The notes beneath the pieces are model-generated. The model searched no databases. It saw only the letters and a list, made by a program, of their open reading frames with translations, and was not told the origin of the DNA. A stretch of 64,000 nt of DNA from positions 16,947 to 80,946 of the forward strand of contig CAZPWS010000007.1 of assembly GCA_964590225.1 (NCBI GenBank), in the 5' to 3' direction. Origin of the DNA: JAEUSG01 sp964590225. Lineage in GTDB: Bacteria > Fibrobacterota > OXYB2-FULL-49-7 > JAEUSG01. This document shows, piece after piece, positions 42,937-50,916 of this stretch; within the stretch, counting starts at the first letter, position 1, and every line of letters starts with the position of its first letter. The translations under genes were made by a program, and so were the position numbers.

Positions 42937-43641
42937 CTAAAAATCGGGTCTTCCGTCTTTATTCATCCGTGCAGTACCTTTATATGGAAACTTTTCGAAG
43001 CTTTTTTTAAGCGTTACCGTTGCGACATCGGACAATTTCAACGCCGCTGCTTTTTTAGAATCACGAGATTTACCGGAAGATAAAAACTCATATATCACCC
43101 TTTTAGTAGAAAGATCATATAAAACCCCTCGTAAAAGAATTTCATGTGTAAGTGCCCCCTTAAGATCTCTCCATGCCATAGCTTTATCAACTTTTATAAG
43201 TAAAAAATGGGTTATATTTCTTTTTTTGTACAAGAGCGCAATAGCTTCCATCTCATCTGCCAAAAATTTATTCTCCACATAAAACCTATTGGCAACAGTT
43301 ACAATTTTTCCGTTTTCGGCCCTGCCGGCTACACCCATACATAAATCATAAAAGGGGATTACTGTAACCCTTGCAAATTCTTCTGTTATTAGCCGCTCTA
43401 TTTCACCTGTAGCGCCGCACTCGCCTGCAATATCCGCCATTTCTCTTGTGAGAACAGGAAAAACCGACAGGTTTGTATTGCTGGACAAAAACGAATGTAT
43501 CTCCGGCGATTCCCTAACAGGCTGGAAATCAACATCTATCTCCTGCCTGCATGCGGTAAATAGAATGAGTACGCTAAATGTTAAAAAAAGAGTGTATGCC
43601 GATCCGTTTCCCATTCGCGTAAGCATAGGCTTCCATTTCAC
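42937..43641 (-). CDS. Unknown lipoprotein
   Basis: The 234-aa product begins with a signal peptide ending in a lipobox at Cys31 (LFTAC), so it is likely attached to a membrane on the periplasmic side. The remainder is an alpha/beta domain with FYVENKFLADEMEAIALLYKKRNITHFLLIKV (about 123-154). Function unknown. The start is taken as GTG 43641, which has GGAGG six bases upstream but lies 68 bases inside fmt; in-frame ATGs follow at 43626 and 43614. Confidence 0.65.
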   Translation of the reverse strand: MKWKPMLTRMGNGSAYTLFLTFSVLILFTACRQEIDVDFQPVRESPEIHSFLSSNTNLSVFPVLTREMADIAGECGATGEIERLITEEFARVTVIPFYDLCMGVAGRAENGKIVTVANRFYVENKFLADEMEAIALLYKKRNITHFLLIKVDKAMAWRDLKGALTHEILLRGVLYDLSTKRVIYEFLSSGKSRDSKKAAALKLSDVATVTLKKSFEKFPYKGTARMNKDGRPDF

Positions 43642-44503
43642 TGCGTCCCTCCGGTTTTACCTTTTTAATCAATATTGCGCCCCTATCTAACGAAATTGTT
43701 ATACCGCTCTTTGAAATTGCTATAACCTCTCCCTTTTTTCCACAGCCATCTACCGCCTCCGCCGAAACAATAAAAAGCCGCTTACCTTCATAATAGGTAA
43801 AAGTGCCAGGAAAAGGGTTAAATGCTCTTATTCTGTTAATTATGGAGATAGCATCAAGGGAAAAATCTATCAGTCCATCCTCTTTTCGTAGCTTGGGAGC
43901 AGGTGTTACCTTATTGCTATTCTGTACTACTGTTTTTACCGTATTTCGTTCGATATCGGCAACCGCCTCACAAAGCAATCGCGCCCCCTCTTTGGAAAGC
44001 CTTTCAGAAAGAGTAAGCGTTGTATCCGCGGGAAATATCGGAAATTTTTCCTGTTTTATTATATCTCCGCCATCAATTACCTCGCTGAGTTTAATAATTG
44101 ATATTCCGGTCTCCAACTCGCCATTGGCCAATGCCCACTGTATTGGCGCAGCACCTCTGTATTTCGGAAGAAGTGAAGGGTGAAGATTTATGCAGCCAAG
44201 CCGCGGCACAGCAAGAAGCTCCCTCGGAAGAATCATAAAAGCAACAACAGCGAAAAGATCGGGTTTAAGATTTCTTAACACTTCAAGGAGATGTGGGTCC
44301 TTTAAATTATTGGCATCGATTGTAGGTATTGAGAGTTTTTCGGCACAAATTTTTACATCGCTTTTTACAAACGCAAGTCCTCTTCCTTTAGGAGCATCCG
44401 GCCTTGTAACAACAAGAGGAATATCATGCCCCCTGCTGCGGAGCTCTTCAAGAGAGGGTACTGCAAAGGCGGGTGTTCCCATGAATACAATTTTTAAGCT
44501 CAT
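43574..44503 (-). CDS. fmt: Methionyl-tRNA formyltransferase
   Basis: Fmt formylates initiator Met-tRNA. The formyl-binding and catalytic segments are clear: VFMGTPAFAVPSL (about 5-17), VTRPDAPKGRGL (about 33-44) and INLHPSLLPKYRGAAPIQWAL (about 105-125). The C-terminal OB-fold region ends in KPEGRSEMEAYAYANG. Length 309 aa is normal. No def (peptide deformylase) gene is adjacent, which is unusual because the pair is often together. It is 20 bases downstream of a glycosyltransferase gene and overlaps the lipoprotein gene by 68 bases. Confidence 0.95.
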   Translation of the reverse strand: MSLKIVFMGTPAFAVPSLEELRSRGHDIPLVVTRPDAPKGRGLAFVKSDVKICAEKLSIPTIDANNLKDPHLLEVLRNLKPDLFAVVAFMILPRELLAVPRLGCINLHPSLLPKYRGAAPIQWALANGELETGISIIKLSEVIDGGDIIKQEKFPIFPADTTLTLSERLSKEGARLLCEAVADIERNTVKTVVQNSNKVTPAPKLRKEDGLIDFSLDAISIINRIRAFNPFPGTFTYYEGKRLFIVSAEAVDGCGKKGEVIAISKSGITISLDRGAILIKKVKPEGRSEMEAYAYANGKRIGIHSFFNI

Positions 44504-44523
44504 AAGGAGTTAATAATAAAATT

Positions 44524-45747
44524 TTATTCCTGTAAATTAATTTGTGTTGACTCGCGGCTCTTGGAAATTAGTTCGTCGTAAAGTTCTCTATGCCAAAGAG
44601 CAATGCGCGCTATTCTGTACTTTTCTTCCAATAACTGATAACCATTATATCCAAGATTTAACGACAGGTGGCTGTTTTTGATAAAGAAACGGAGCCCCTC
44701 TTCAAGGCTATTGATATCAGGCTTTACAAGCCAGCCCGTTTCGCCATGTTTAACTATTGATTTGATAGCTGGAATATCATAAGCCAATAGCGGTTTTCTG
44801 GATTGCCACGCCTCAAGAATTGATACAGGGAAAATTTCACTCGTTGACGGAAGACAAAAAAGATCCGATGCGGCGAAAGCATCCCGCTTTTCTGTTTCGG
44901 AAATTTTTCCCATAAATTTAATAAACGGCATTTTTTTATAAATGGAGGCCTTATCAATATCTTCGATTTCCGGACCAATAATAATCAGCGAAATTTTTTC
45001 GCCTTCGTTGTTTATTCTTGCGATTGCATGGCATAGATCTAACCATCCCTTATGGTTTACGAGGCGTCCAGTGTAAAGAACAGTTAAACCACCAATAGCA
45101 TGTTTTTTTCTGAATCCTTCGCCATCTCCGTTAAATGGAGGTATTCCGACACCACAAACACGGATGAGATCATGATAGACTCCACACCGCTTAAGTTCTT
45201 CGGCATCCCAATCACTTAGCGCAATTACTGCGTCTGCCGAATTATAAAGGTTTATATCGTGTTTTGCGTCTCCCCAGCGGCCAGCATGAACAAATGGTGT
45301 AATAACAAAGGGAGTTTGCCTATCCTCGGCAACTTTTTTTGCAAGCAGGCCTACTTCTCCAAAAGCAAAAGAGTGAATTATTGCGCACTTCCCGCTTTTT
45401 TTGGAATATCTGCTTTTTAAAACTTTAGAAAAGTTGTTTACAGCTATTTTTTTTGTCTGTTCGTAATACTTGGACCTAACAACAGGAAGACGATTTATTA
45501 GGGACGGAAGAAGTTGAATTTTTTCCAAAAATAAAGAATGAATGCGGCTCACTTTATAGGAAAAACCGGTTTCCTTGGTCTTAAGAAGCTTTTCTTTGGA
45601 ACAAATATATGGTTTATCGTCGAAATATTGAGCGAAAAGCCGGAGGTGGTAATCTTTTCCTAAATCATCTGCAAGGTAATGGACAAACCTTTCGACTCCT
45701 CCCTCTGCCGGGAGCGCCCGATTAGCAAACCAGACAATGTTATACAC
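44524..45747 (-). CDS. Glycosyltransferase family 4 protein
   Basis: A 407-aa GT4 enzyme: N-terminal NRALPAEGGVERFVHYLADDLG, C-terminal donor site with LYTGRLVNHKGWLDL and CLPSTSEIFPVSILEAWQSRKPLLAYD, holding the Glu-x7-Glu pair. Predicted start GTG 45747, just inside the end of the upstream glycosyltransferase gene; AAAGG lies 9 bases upstream. It is the last of five glycosyltransferases in this part of the run. Confidence 0.87.
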   Translation of the reverse strand: MYNIVWFANRALPAEGGVERFVHYLADDLGKDYHLRLFAQYFDDKPYICSKEKLLKTKETGFSYKVSRIHSLFLEKIQLLPSLINRLPVVRSKYYEQTKKIAVNNFSKVLKSRYSKKSGKCAIIHSFAFGEVGLLAKKVAEDRQTPFVITPFVHAGRWGDAKHDINLYNSADAVIALSDWDAEELKRCGVYHDLIRVCGVGIPPFNGDGEGFRKKHAIGGLTVLYTGRLVNHKGWLDLCHAIARINNEGEKISLIIIGPEIEDIDKASIYKKMPFIKFMGKISETEKRDAFAASDLFCLPSTSEIFPVSILEAWQSRKPLLAYDIPAIKSIVKHGETGWLVKPDINSLEEGLRFFIKNSHLSLNLGYNGYQLLEEKYRIARIALWHRELYDELISKSRESTQINLQE

Positions 45748-46858
45748 CTGTTATGGCCTTTTTGTATAGAGCAATTAACTTTGGAAGCTGTCGTTCTGGA
45801 GTGTATTGAGCAGCTCTGTCTCGCCCCTTTTCTGCCAGCACACGCAATTTCTCGGGGTTGCCCATTAAGGAACTTAACCCTTCTGCCATATCCTGTACAC
45901 TCATAGGATCAACATATATCGCAGCCGAACCTCCAGCCTCCGGTAGTGCTGATCGGGCAGAGATAACAGGAACAGTCGCATTCGATAAAGCCTGTATTAC
46001 AGGTATCCCAAAACCTTCTGAAAGGGAAGGCATGAAGAGGATGGATGCCTTTGCGTAAAGGTCCATCATCGCTTCTTCGGATATGTTTTCGTCTATGCGT
46101 AAGGTGTTCATAGCCGAAAGAGATTCTGAACCGCCAGAAACACAGGCCGCTATTTTCTGCTGCGCTCCAACCATTACAAATCGCCATTCGGGGAAACGGG
46201 CAGCAAGATTTCTAAATACGGTTATTGCCGCATTAACATTTTTATGAGCCGCATCCCCAACAAAAAGAACCATTTTTTCCTTATTAACAACCCTTTTTCT
46301 TTCATATTCGCCATGCTTTAGACAGTTTGGAATTACCCATATTCCCCGTTTTGAAGTTAACCTGCTGGCTTCTATTGACTTTTTTGTTGCCTCAGATACC
46401 GCCACTATATAGTTCGATTTAATAAACATTCTTTGCAGCTTGTACCGTTTTTCTCTGCTGTAAGCAGATAGTTGGGGGTCGGGAAGCCTCTCGACATGCA
46501 TATCATGTATGGTCGCCACAACTGGACAAGTAGGGAAAAGGGGGATGTTTATGCCGCGTAAAGGCCCAAGAGCAACAGGGCAATGCCATAAATCAAGATG
46601 GTTTTTTAGTATTAATATAGGGATTCGTATTTGGTCTTCAAGCCATATTCTTTTTGAGAACGGCGCCATAACGGTGCTCTTAACATTAGAGGAGTTAGGA
46701 CAGTATTTTTCAGCCGCTCCTTTATCCTTAAAAACAAAATGAAACCGAAAATCAGGCACAAGGTTTGGCAGCGAGGATGCCAATACTTTAAGATGATAAC
46801 CTATGCCCCTGTTTTCGTAGGCAAGTGAAAGGCCCCTAAAATCAATTCCTATGTTCAC
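45740..46858 (-). CDS. Glycosyltransferase family 4 protein
   Basis: A 372-aa GT4 enzyme: VLFVGDAAHKNVNAAI (donor-domain start) and FMPSLSEGFGIPVIQALSNATVPVISA, with the conserved EGFGIP donor-binding segment. I moved the start from the first open codon to GTG 46858 because AGGAGG lies four bases upstream and the protein then begins MNIGIDFRGLS, the usual opening of such enzymes. It still overlaps the upstream gene by 17 bases. Confidence 0.87.
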   Translation of the reverse strand: MNIGIDFRGLSLAYENRGIGYHLKVLASSLPNLVPDFRFHFVFKDKGAAEKYCPNSSNVKSTVMAPFSKRIWLEDQIRIPILILKNHLDLWHCPVALGPLRGINIPLFPTCPVVATIHDMHVERLPDPQLSAYSREKRYKLQRMFIKSNYIVAVSEATKKSIEASRLTSKRGIWVIPNCLKHGEYERKRVVNKEKMVLFVGDAAHKNVNAAITVFRNLAARFPEWRFVMVGAQQKIAACVSGGSESLSAMNTLRIDENISEEAMMDLYAKASILFMPSLSEGFGIPVIQALSNATVPVISARSALPEAGGSAAIYVDPMSVQDMAEGLSSLMGNPEKLRVLAEKGRDRAAQYTPERQLPKLIALYKKAITGV

Positions 46859-47942
46859 AAAGCCTCCTGTACAACGAAAGGTGCGATTCGGCAAACTTTG
46901 CGGGCGGATGATCGTTTGCGTAATCTCGAATTTTCTTTCTCGCGTTTACCCGTTCTGTTTTATCAAAAAAATCTTTTAAACAAGTGGCAAGCCTATCTGT
47001 ATCGCCTTGAGGATAGGTTTTAATGCAGTACCGCTCCGCATTGATTTCCTGTATATGAGGTAAATCGGGAGCGATAATAGGCAGATCGGCCCCAAGAGCG
47101 TTGGCGAGCGACCACGAAGCAGTCTTAAATAAAGGGGCATGTATAAAAACATTTGCAGCTGTAAATAGTGCGTCAAGATCTCTATTCTCAACAAAGCCTG
47201 TCCTAAAAACATGCTTTTCTAATCCATATTGCTTAACTAATTCATTAACCTTTACATCAAGGCTTGCATCGACTGGGCGCCTGCTGGTACCGGCAATAAT
47301 GAGTGTATATTGATATTTAACCTCCTTTAGGGCCTGAAAAACAGTGTTGTAATCTATTGCAGGAGAGATAAAGCCAAACATAAGTATAATCAGTTTATCG
47401 TTTTCCCTCGGAATGCCAGCGACTTCTCTAGGATCTGGAAGATGATTTACAACAGGAAGGGGCAGTACAGATATTTTGTCCGGATCACATCCTTTTTTTA
47501 TTAGCAGGTGCTTTGCATAGCGGGTATGTACTATTATATTGTCACAAAGATAATTAAGACGGGCAAGTCGCTCTTCCCGCATTTCTAAAGAGTGAGCAAC
47601 ATCGTATTTAAGCCGACGGAGAAATGACGGCAAGCCATTTCCGGTTGGCCTCTTTGCTACATATGGATTTGTGTCCCAAACCTCATGCACTGTGACAACG
47701 CGGGGAATGTTTTTATTTTTTTCCATTAGCTGAGGAAATACAGTTGTTCTGCCCTTTCGAAACATAGTGGCTTCAAACTGAACATGCAGACAATCATAAC
47801 CACTTGCTTTAAATAAAGGTTCCTTTATTATATCCATTTCGCCGCAATAGGCATTCCTTAAAGTATTTGAGTAGTCAAGAATTCCACAAGGGCCTTTATT
47901 TGGAACGGCAAGGGCTATCTTCATACCATTAAAATAATTCAT
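46842..47942 (-). CDS. GT-B glycosyltransferase
   Basis: A 366-aa glycosyltransferase: MKIALAVPNKGPCGILDYSNTL at the N-terminus; the C-terminal domain has LIILMFGFISPAIDYNTVFQAL and FIHAPLFKTASWSLANALGADLPIIAPD. The usual Glu pair of GT4 is replaced here by Ala and Ser/Thr residues, so the donor site differs from its neighbours. The start overlaps the upstream gene's stop (ATGA at 47939-47942). Confidence 0.78.
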   Translation of the reverse strand: MNYFNGMKIALAVPNKGPCGILDYSNTLRNAYCGEMDIIKEPLFKASGYDCLHVQFEATMFRKGRTTVFPQLMEKNKNIPRVVTVHEVWDTNPYVAKRPTGNGLPSFLRRLKYDVAHSLEMREERLARLNYLCDNIIVHTRYAKHLLIKKGCDPDKISVLPLPVVNHLPDPREVAGIPRENDKLIILMFGFISPAIDYNTVFQALKEVKYQYTLIIAGTSRRPVDASLDVKVNELVKQYGLEKHVFRTGFVENRDLDALFTAANVFIHAPLFKTASWSLANALGADLPIIAPDLPHIQEINAERYCIKTYPQGDTDRLATCLKDFFDKTERVNARKKIRDYANDHPPAKFAESHLSLYRRLCEHRN

Positions 47943-49144
47943 CTAAAGTTTCCTTTAATACCTAATTCGAATTTTTGGGCTATGGCCTCCGGATTGCATA
48001 ATTCTTCCACTCGCGCTATTGCCGAAACGGAAAGTTTTTTGGCAAAATCACTGTCTGTTAACACCCTGTTGAGTTTTTCGGCCATGTCAGTGCAATCAAA
48101 GGGCGAAACAAGCAAACCATCGATATTATCACGAATTATTTCTGGAAAACCGCCAGTACGAAAGCAAATAGTAGGTACTCCCGCAGCCATTGCTTCAAGA
48201 CAGGCATAAGGGTAGTTATCCCAAACGGCTGGAAAAAGAGCGGCTTTCGCGCAAGAAACAAGTTTTAGCATCTCTTCTCTTTCCATGCCCTGTATCCATT
48301 GAACCATATCTTCTACACCGAGTTTTTTAATAAGATTCTGTATGAGTTGTTCATAGGTTAATCTGGTTTTTGTTATGGTGCCATATGGCCTTCCTATAAT
48401 TATCAATTTGACAGAACATCCATTTTTAACGGCCTTAGCATATGCTTTAATTAATAAATGGATACCTTTACGGTATTCCACTCTTCCAGGACAGACAATG
48501 TAATTTCCAATAGTCCCCTTATCTGCAACTCTTTTATCTATGGGGTTTGGGAAGACGGATATTGAACGCAATCCCCACCTTTTTTTTAAAATTAACGAGA
48601 GTGCTAGGGTTGGCGATGTGATAAAATCTGCTTTCTTGCAGCACGATTTTTCCATTAACTCAAGTATTTTTCTGTCTATCCATTTTGTATTATTATCGTT
48701 AAATGAAAGAGAAAATGAATATGGGGTATGTAGCCGGATAATCAGTTTTTCTGCGCGACTCCTTTTTATATAAAAGGCTTCTGCCCCGCAATCCGGCGCC
48801 TCAATAAAATCAAAAGCTTTTTGCTTGGATAAATTTTCATATTCTTCTGCCACCGAACAGGCATATGCCATGCGGACAAGTGAATGGGGAATTAGATAAT
48901 AAGCAACCATTCTTAATCGCCAGAATAGCCTTCCCTTGGGAAGCGGGTATGTGCCTGGGCCAACCCTGACAACTTTGACCTTTTTATCAAAAAATTCCTC
49001 TCTCTGTTTATTTCTTGAGAGGGAGATTACAGTTACTGTGTTTTCTTTTTCTGAAAGAGCTGCTGCCATTATTTTTGTATAGGTGCCAATACCACCATAT
49101 CCTGTTTCTGGCGGATACTCGCTTGATATAAAACAGATATTCAC
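47939..49144 (-). CDS. Glycosyltransferase family 4 protein
   Basis: A 401-aa GT4 enzyme: SSEYPPETGYGGIGTYTKIMAAAL opening (about 6-29), CPGRVEYRKGIHLLIKAYA at the second domain and PAVWDNYPYACLEAMAAGVPTICFRTGG, which includes the conserved Glu near the donor diphosphate. It is joined to genes on both sides by ATGA overlaps (49141-49144 and 47939-47942). Confidence 0.9.
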   Translation of the reverse strand: MNICFISSEYPPETGYGGIGTYTKIMAAALSEKENTVTVISLSRNKQREEFFDKKVKVVRVGPGTYPLPKGRLFWRLRMVAYYLIPHSLVRMAYACSVAEEYENLSKQKAFDFIEAPDCGAEAFYIKRSRAEKLIIRLHTPYSFSLSFNDNNTKWIDRKILELMEKSCCKKADFITSPTLALSLILKKRWGLRSISVFPNPIDKRVADKGTIGNYIVCPGRVEYRKGIHLLIKAYAKAVKNGCSVKLIIIGRPYGTITKTRLTYEQLIQNLIKKLGVEDMVQWIQGMEREEMLKLVSCAKAALFPAVWDNYPYACLEAMAAGVPTICFRTGGFPEIIRDNIDGLLVSPFDCTDMAEKLNRVLTDSDFAKKLSVSAIARVEELCNPEAIAQKFELGIKGNFR

Positions 49145-50304
49145 GCGCGACCTTGTCTTTCGTTAATTACATCGTAATAGAAAGAGAGATGCGCCATGGC
49201 GCTTGCTTCCATGCTATACTCAGCAACCATTTTGTTGCGGGCATTCAGCCCAAGTTTTACCCGTTCCTCTTTACTTTTATAAAGAGACAATACTGCATCA
49301 ACAAACGAATCGCTGCTCTTGATGTCAAACAGAAGGCCGTTTTTCTCGTGATCAATAATTTCATCTATGCCGCCGGTGTTAGCTCCTACTACAGGCAAAC
49401 CACAGCTCATTGCCTCAAAGAGAGAGTTTGGCGAGTTATCAAAGAGAGAGGGGATAATAAACAGATCAGATGCCTGATATATTCTAACAAGTTCATCACG
49501 GTTTATCGGACCGGTAAATGTAAGCTTTTTTGATTCTTTGCCGGCAATTCCAGAGAGTATCTTCTCGTAGGAAACACCATTTCGGCCATAATCAAAACCG
49601 ACAAAAAGAATTTCTGCTTCCGATGCTCCTTTTAATATATCGGGTAATGCCTTTTCAATTATTGACATCCCTTTCCGTTCTTCAAGGCGGCCACAAAACA
49701 GAATACGGAAACTACCTTTTTGTTTAGAACCATCCACGGAAGGCGTGAATTTTTCGGTATCAACAGGATTTCTGAGGACCTTAACATTTTCCTCATTTAT
49801 TCCGTAATAGGAACAGACAATTTTTCTGATAGCAAAACTTGATGCCGTAAGCGCTCTCGCTGCTTTTATACCATCTCCTTCCAGTTTATACCATCTCCTT
49901 CTGGACCAGGTTGGCTTAACACCGTTTAGGTTATCAATAAGAAAAGAGGGGGTATGAAAGCGGACAACAAGAGGAATGGCAGTGTTACTAAAAGCTGCGG
50001 CGCCACCATTAAATTCCGGTATTTGAACGATATCAACTGGATTCTGCCTATGAATGGCTTCAATAGCTTTTTGTAATGACCACGAAACTCTTCTTTCCCA
50101 CGAAACAGCAGGGAAAAAAACCTTTTCAACAATTGCAGAAATTTTTTTTTTACCACCTCCGATTGCGAAAGAGTCTCTTTCAATGATATCTGCCGTAACG
50201 CCAATTCTTTGCATAGAAGAGGATAAGTTTTTAGTATAGGTTGCAATACCTCCAGCAGATTTTACCGAAGAAGAATATTCTGAAAGAAAGAACAAAAGGT
50301 GCAA
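49141..50304 (-). CDS. Glycosyltransferase family 4 protein
   Basis: A 387-aa GT4 enzyme: SVKSAGGIATYTKNLSSSM opening, ILFCGRLEERKGMSIIEKALP and PSLFDNSPNSLFEAMSCGLPVVGANTGGIDE, the GT4 donor site. The start is TTG 50304, directly after the previous stop codon, with GGGAG eight bases upstream. A 17-base direct repeat with a 20-base period lies within it at 49865-49901. Confidence 0.88.
   Translation of the reverse strand: MHLLFFLSEYSSSVKSAGGIATYTKNLSSSMQRIGVTADIIERDSFAIGGGKKKISAIVEKVFFPAVSWERRVSWSLQKAIEAIHRQNPVDIVQIPEFNGGAAAFSNTAIPLVVRFHTPSFLIDNLNGVKPTWSRRRWYKLEGDGIKAARALTASSFAIRKIVCSYYGINEENVKVLRNPVDTEKFTPSVDGSKQKGSFRILFCGRLEERKGMSIIEKALPDILKGASEAEILFVGFDYGRNGVSYEKILSGIAGKESKKLTFTGPINRDELVRIYQASDLFIIPSLFDNSPNSLFEAMSCGLPVVGANTGGIDEIIDHEKNGLLFDIKSSDSFVDAVLSLYKSKEERVKLGLNARNKMVAEYSMEASAMAHLSFYYDVINERQGRA
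49865..49901. repeat. 17-base direct repeat, 20-base period, inside a glycosyltransferase gene
   Basis: TTTATACCATCTCCTTC occurs at 49865-49881 and again at 49885-49901, separated by CAG. The period of 20 is not a multiple of three, so the two copies are read in different frames (RRRWYK and EGDGIK). It is a perfect match within a coding region. Confidence 0.85.
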
Positions 50305-50916
50305 CTACCAAGCTCCCTTCCGGCGTAGAACGGTTGGTATGGTAGCAAATATTATCCACAAATCAAAAAGGATAGAGGCTTTTTCGATGTACTGTATATC
50401 CAGCTCAACCATTTCATCGAAGCTGCAAGAACTTCTGCCAGATATTTGCCATAAACCGGTCATTCCCGTTTTGACAGAAAGCCGTTTCTTTGCCAATCTG
50501 GAGTATCTTTCATATTCCGGCCTTAATGGCGGGCGCGGCCCCACAAGACTCATCTCACCTTTAAGTACATTCCAGAATTGTGGTAATTCGTCAATGCTAA
50601 ACGACCTTAAAATTCGGCCTACTGAGGTTATCCGTGGGTCGAATCGTGACTTAAAATGGGGTCCTCCCATTTCATTAATGGCATCTCTTTCCTCGATGGA
50701 AAGATTTCTATCAATGAGCATTGTACGGAATTTATAAAATGCAAAAGGGCGACCGTTTTTTGTAAGTCGTATCTGCCTAAAAAATACCGGCCCCCTTGAA
50801 TTGATAAGAATCGCACCGGCAACCAAAGGAGTGATAGCTGCGGTAAATGACAGTCCTACAATACCTCCTATCAAATCCATGGCCCGCTTTGTTATAGCGT
50901 ATGGCATAGTTTTCAA
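50305..50916 (-). CDS. Undecaprenyl-phosphate sugar phosphotransferase (initiating glycosyltransferase)
   Basis: This monotopic enzyme transfers a sugar-1-phosphate to undecaprenyl phosphate, starting each polysaccharide repeat unit. The 203-aa product has one N-terminal hydrophobic segment (about 13-37) and the family motifs GPVFFRQIRL, FYKFRTM, DELPQFWNVLKGEMSLVGPRP (with the DE catalytic pair) and KTGMTGLWQISGRS. It corresponds to the catalytic half of WbaP/WcaJ. The start is TTG 50916 (TTGA overlap with the kinase gene) or ATG 50907. Confidence 0.93.
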   Translation of the reverse strand: MKTMPYAITKRAMDLIGGIVGLSFTAAITPLVAGAILINSRGPVFFRQIRLTKNGRPFAFYKFRTMLIDRNLSIEERDAINEMGGPHFKSRFDPRITSVGRILRSFSIDELPQFWNVLKGEMSLVGPRPPLRPEYERYSRLAKKRLSVKTGMTGLWQISGRSSCSFDEMVELDIQYIEKASILFDLWIIFATIPTVLRRKGAW

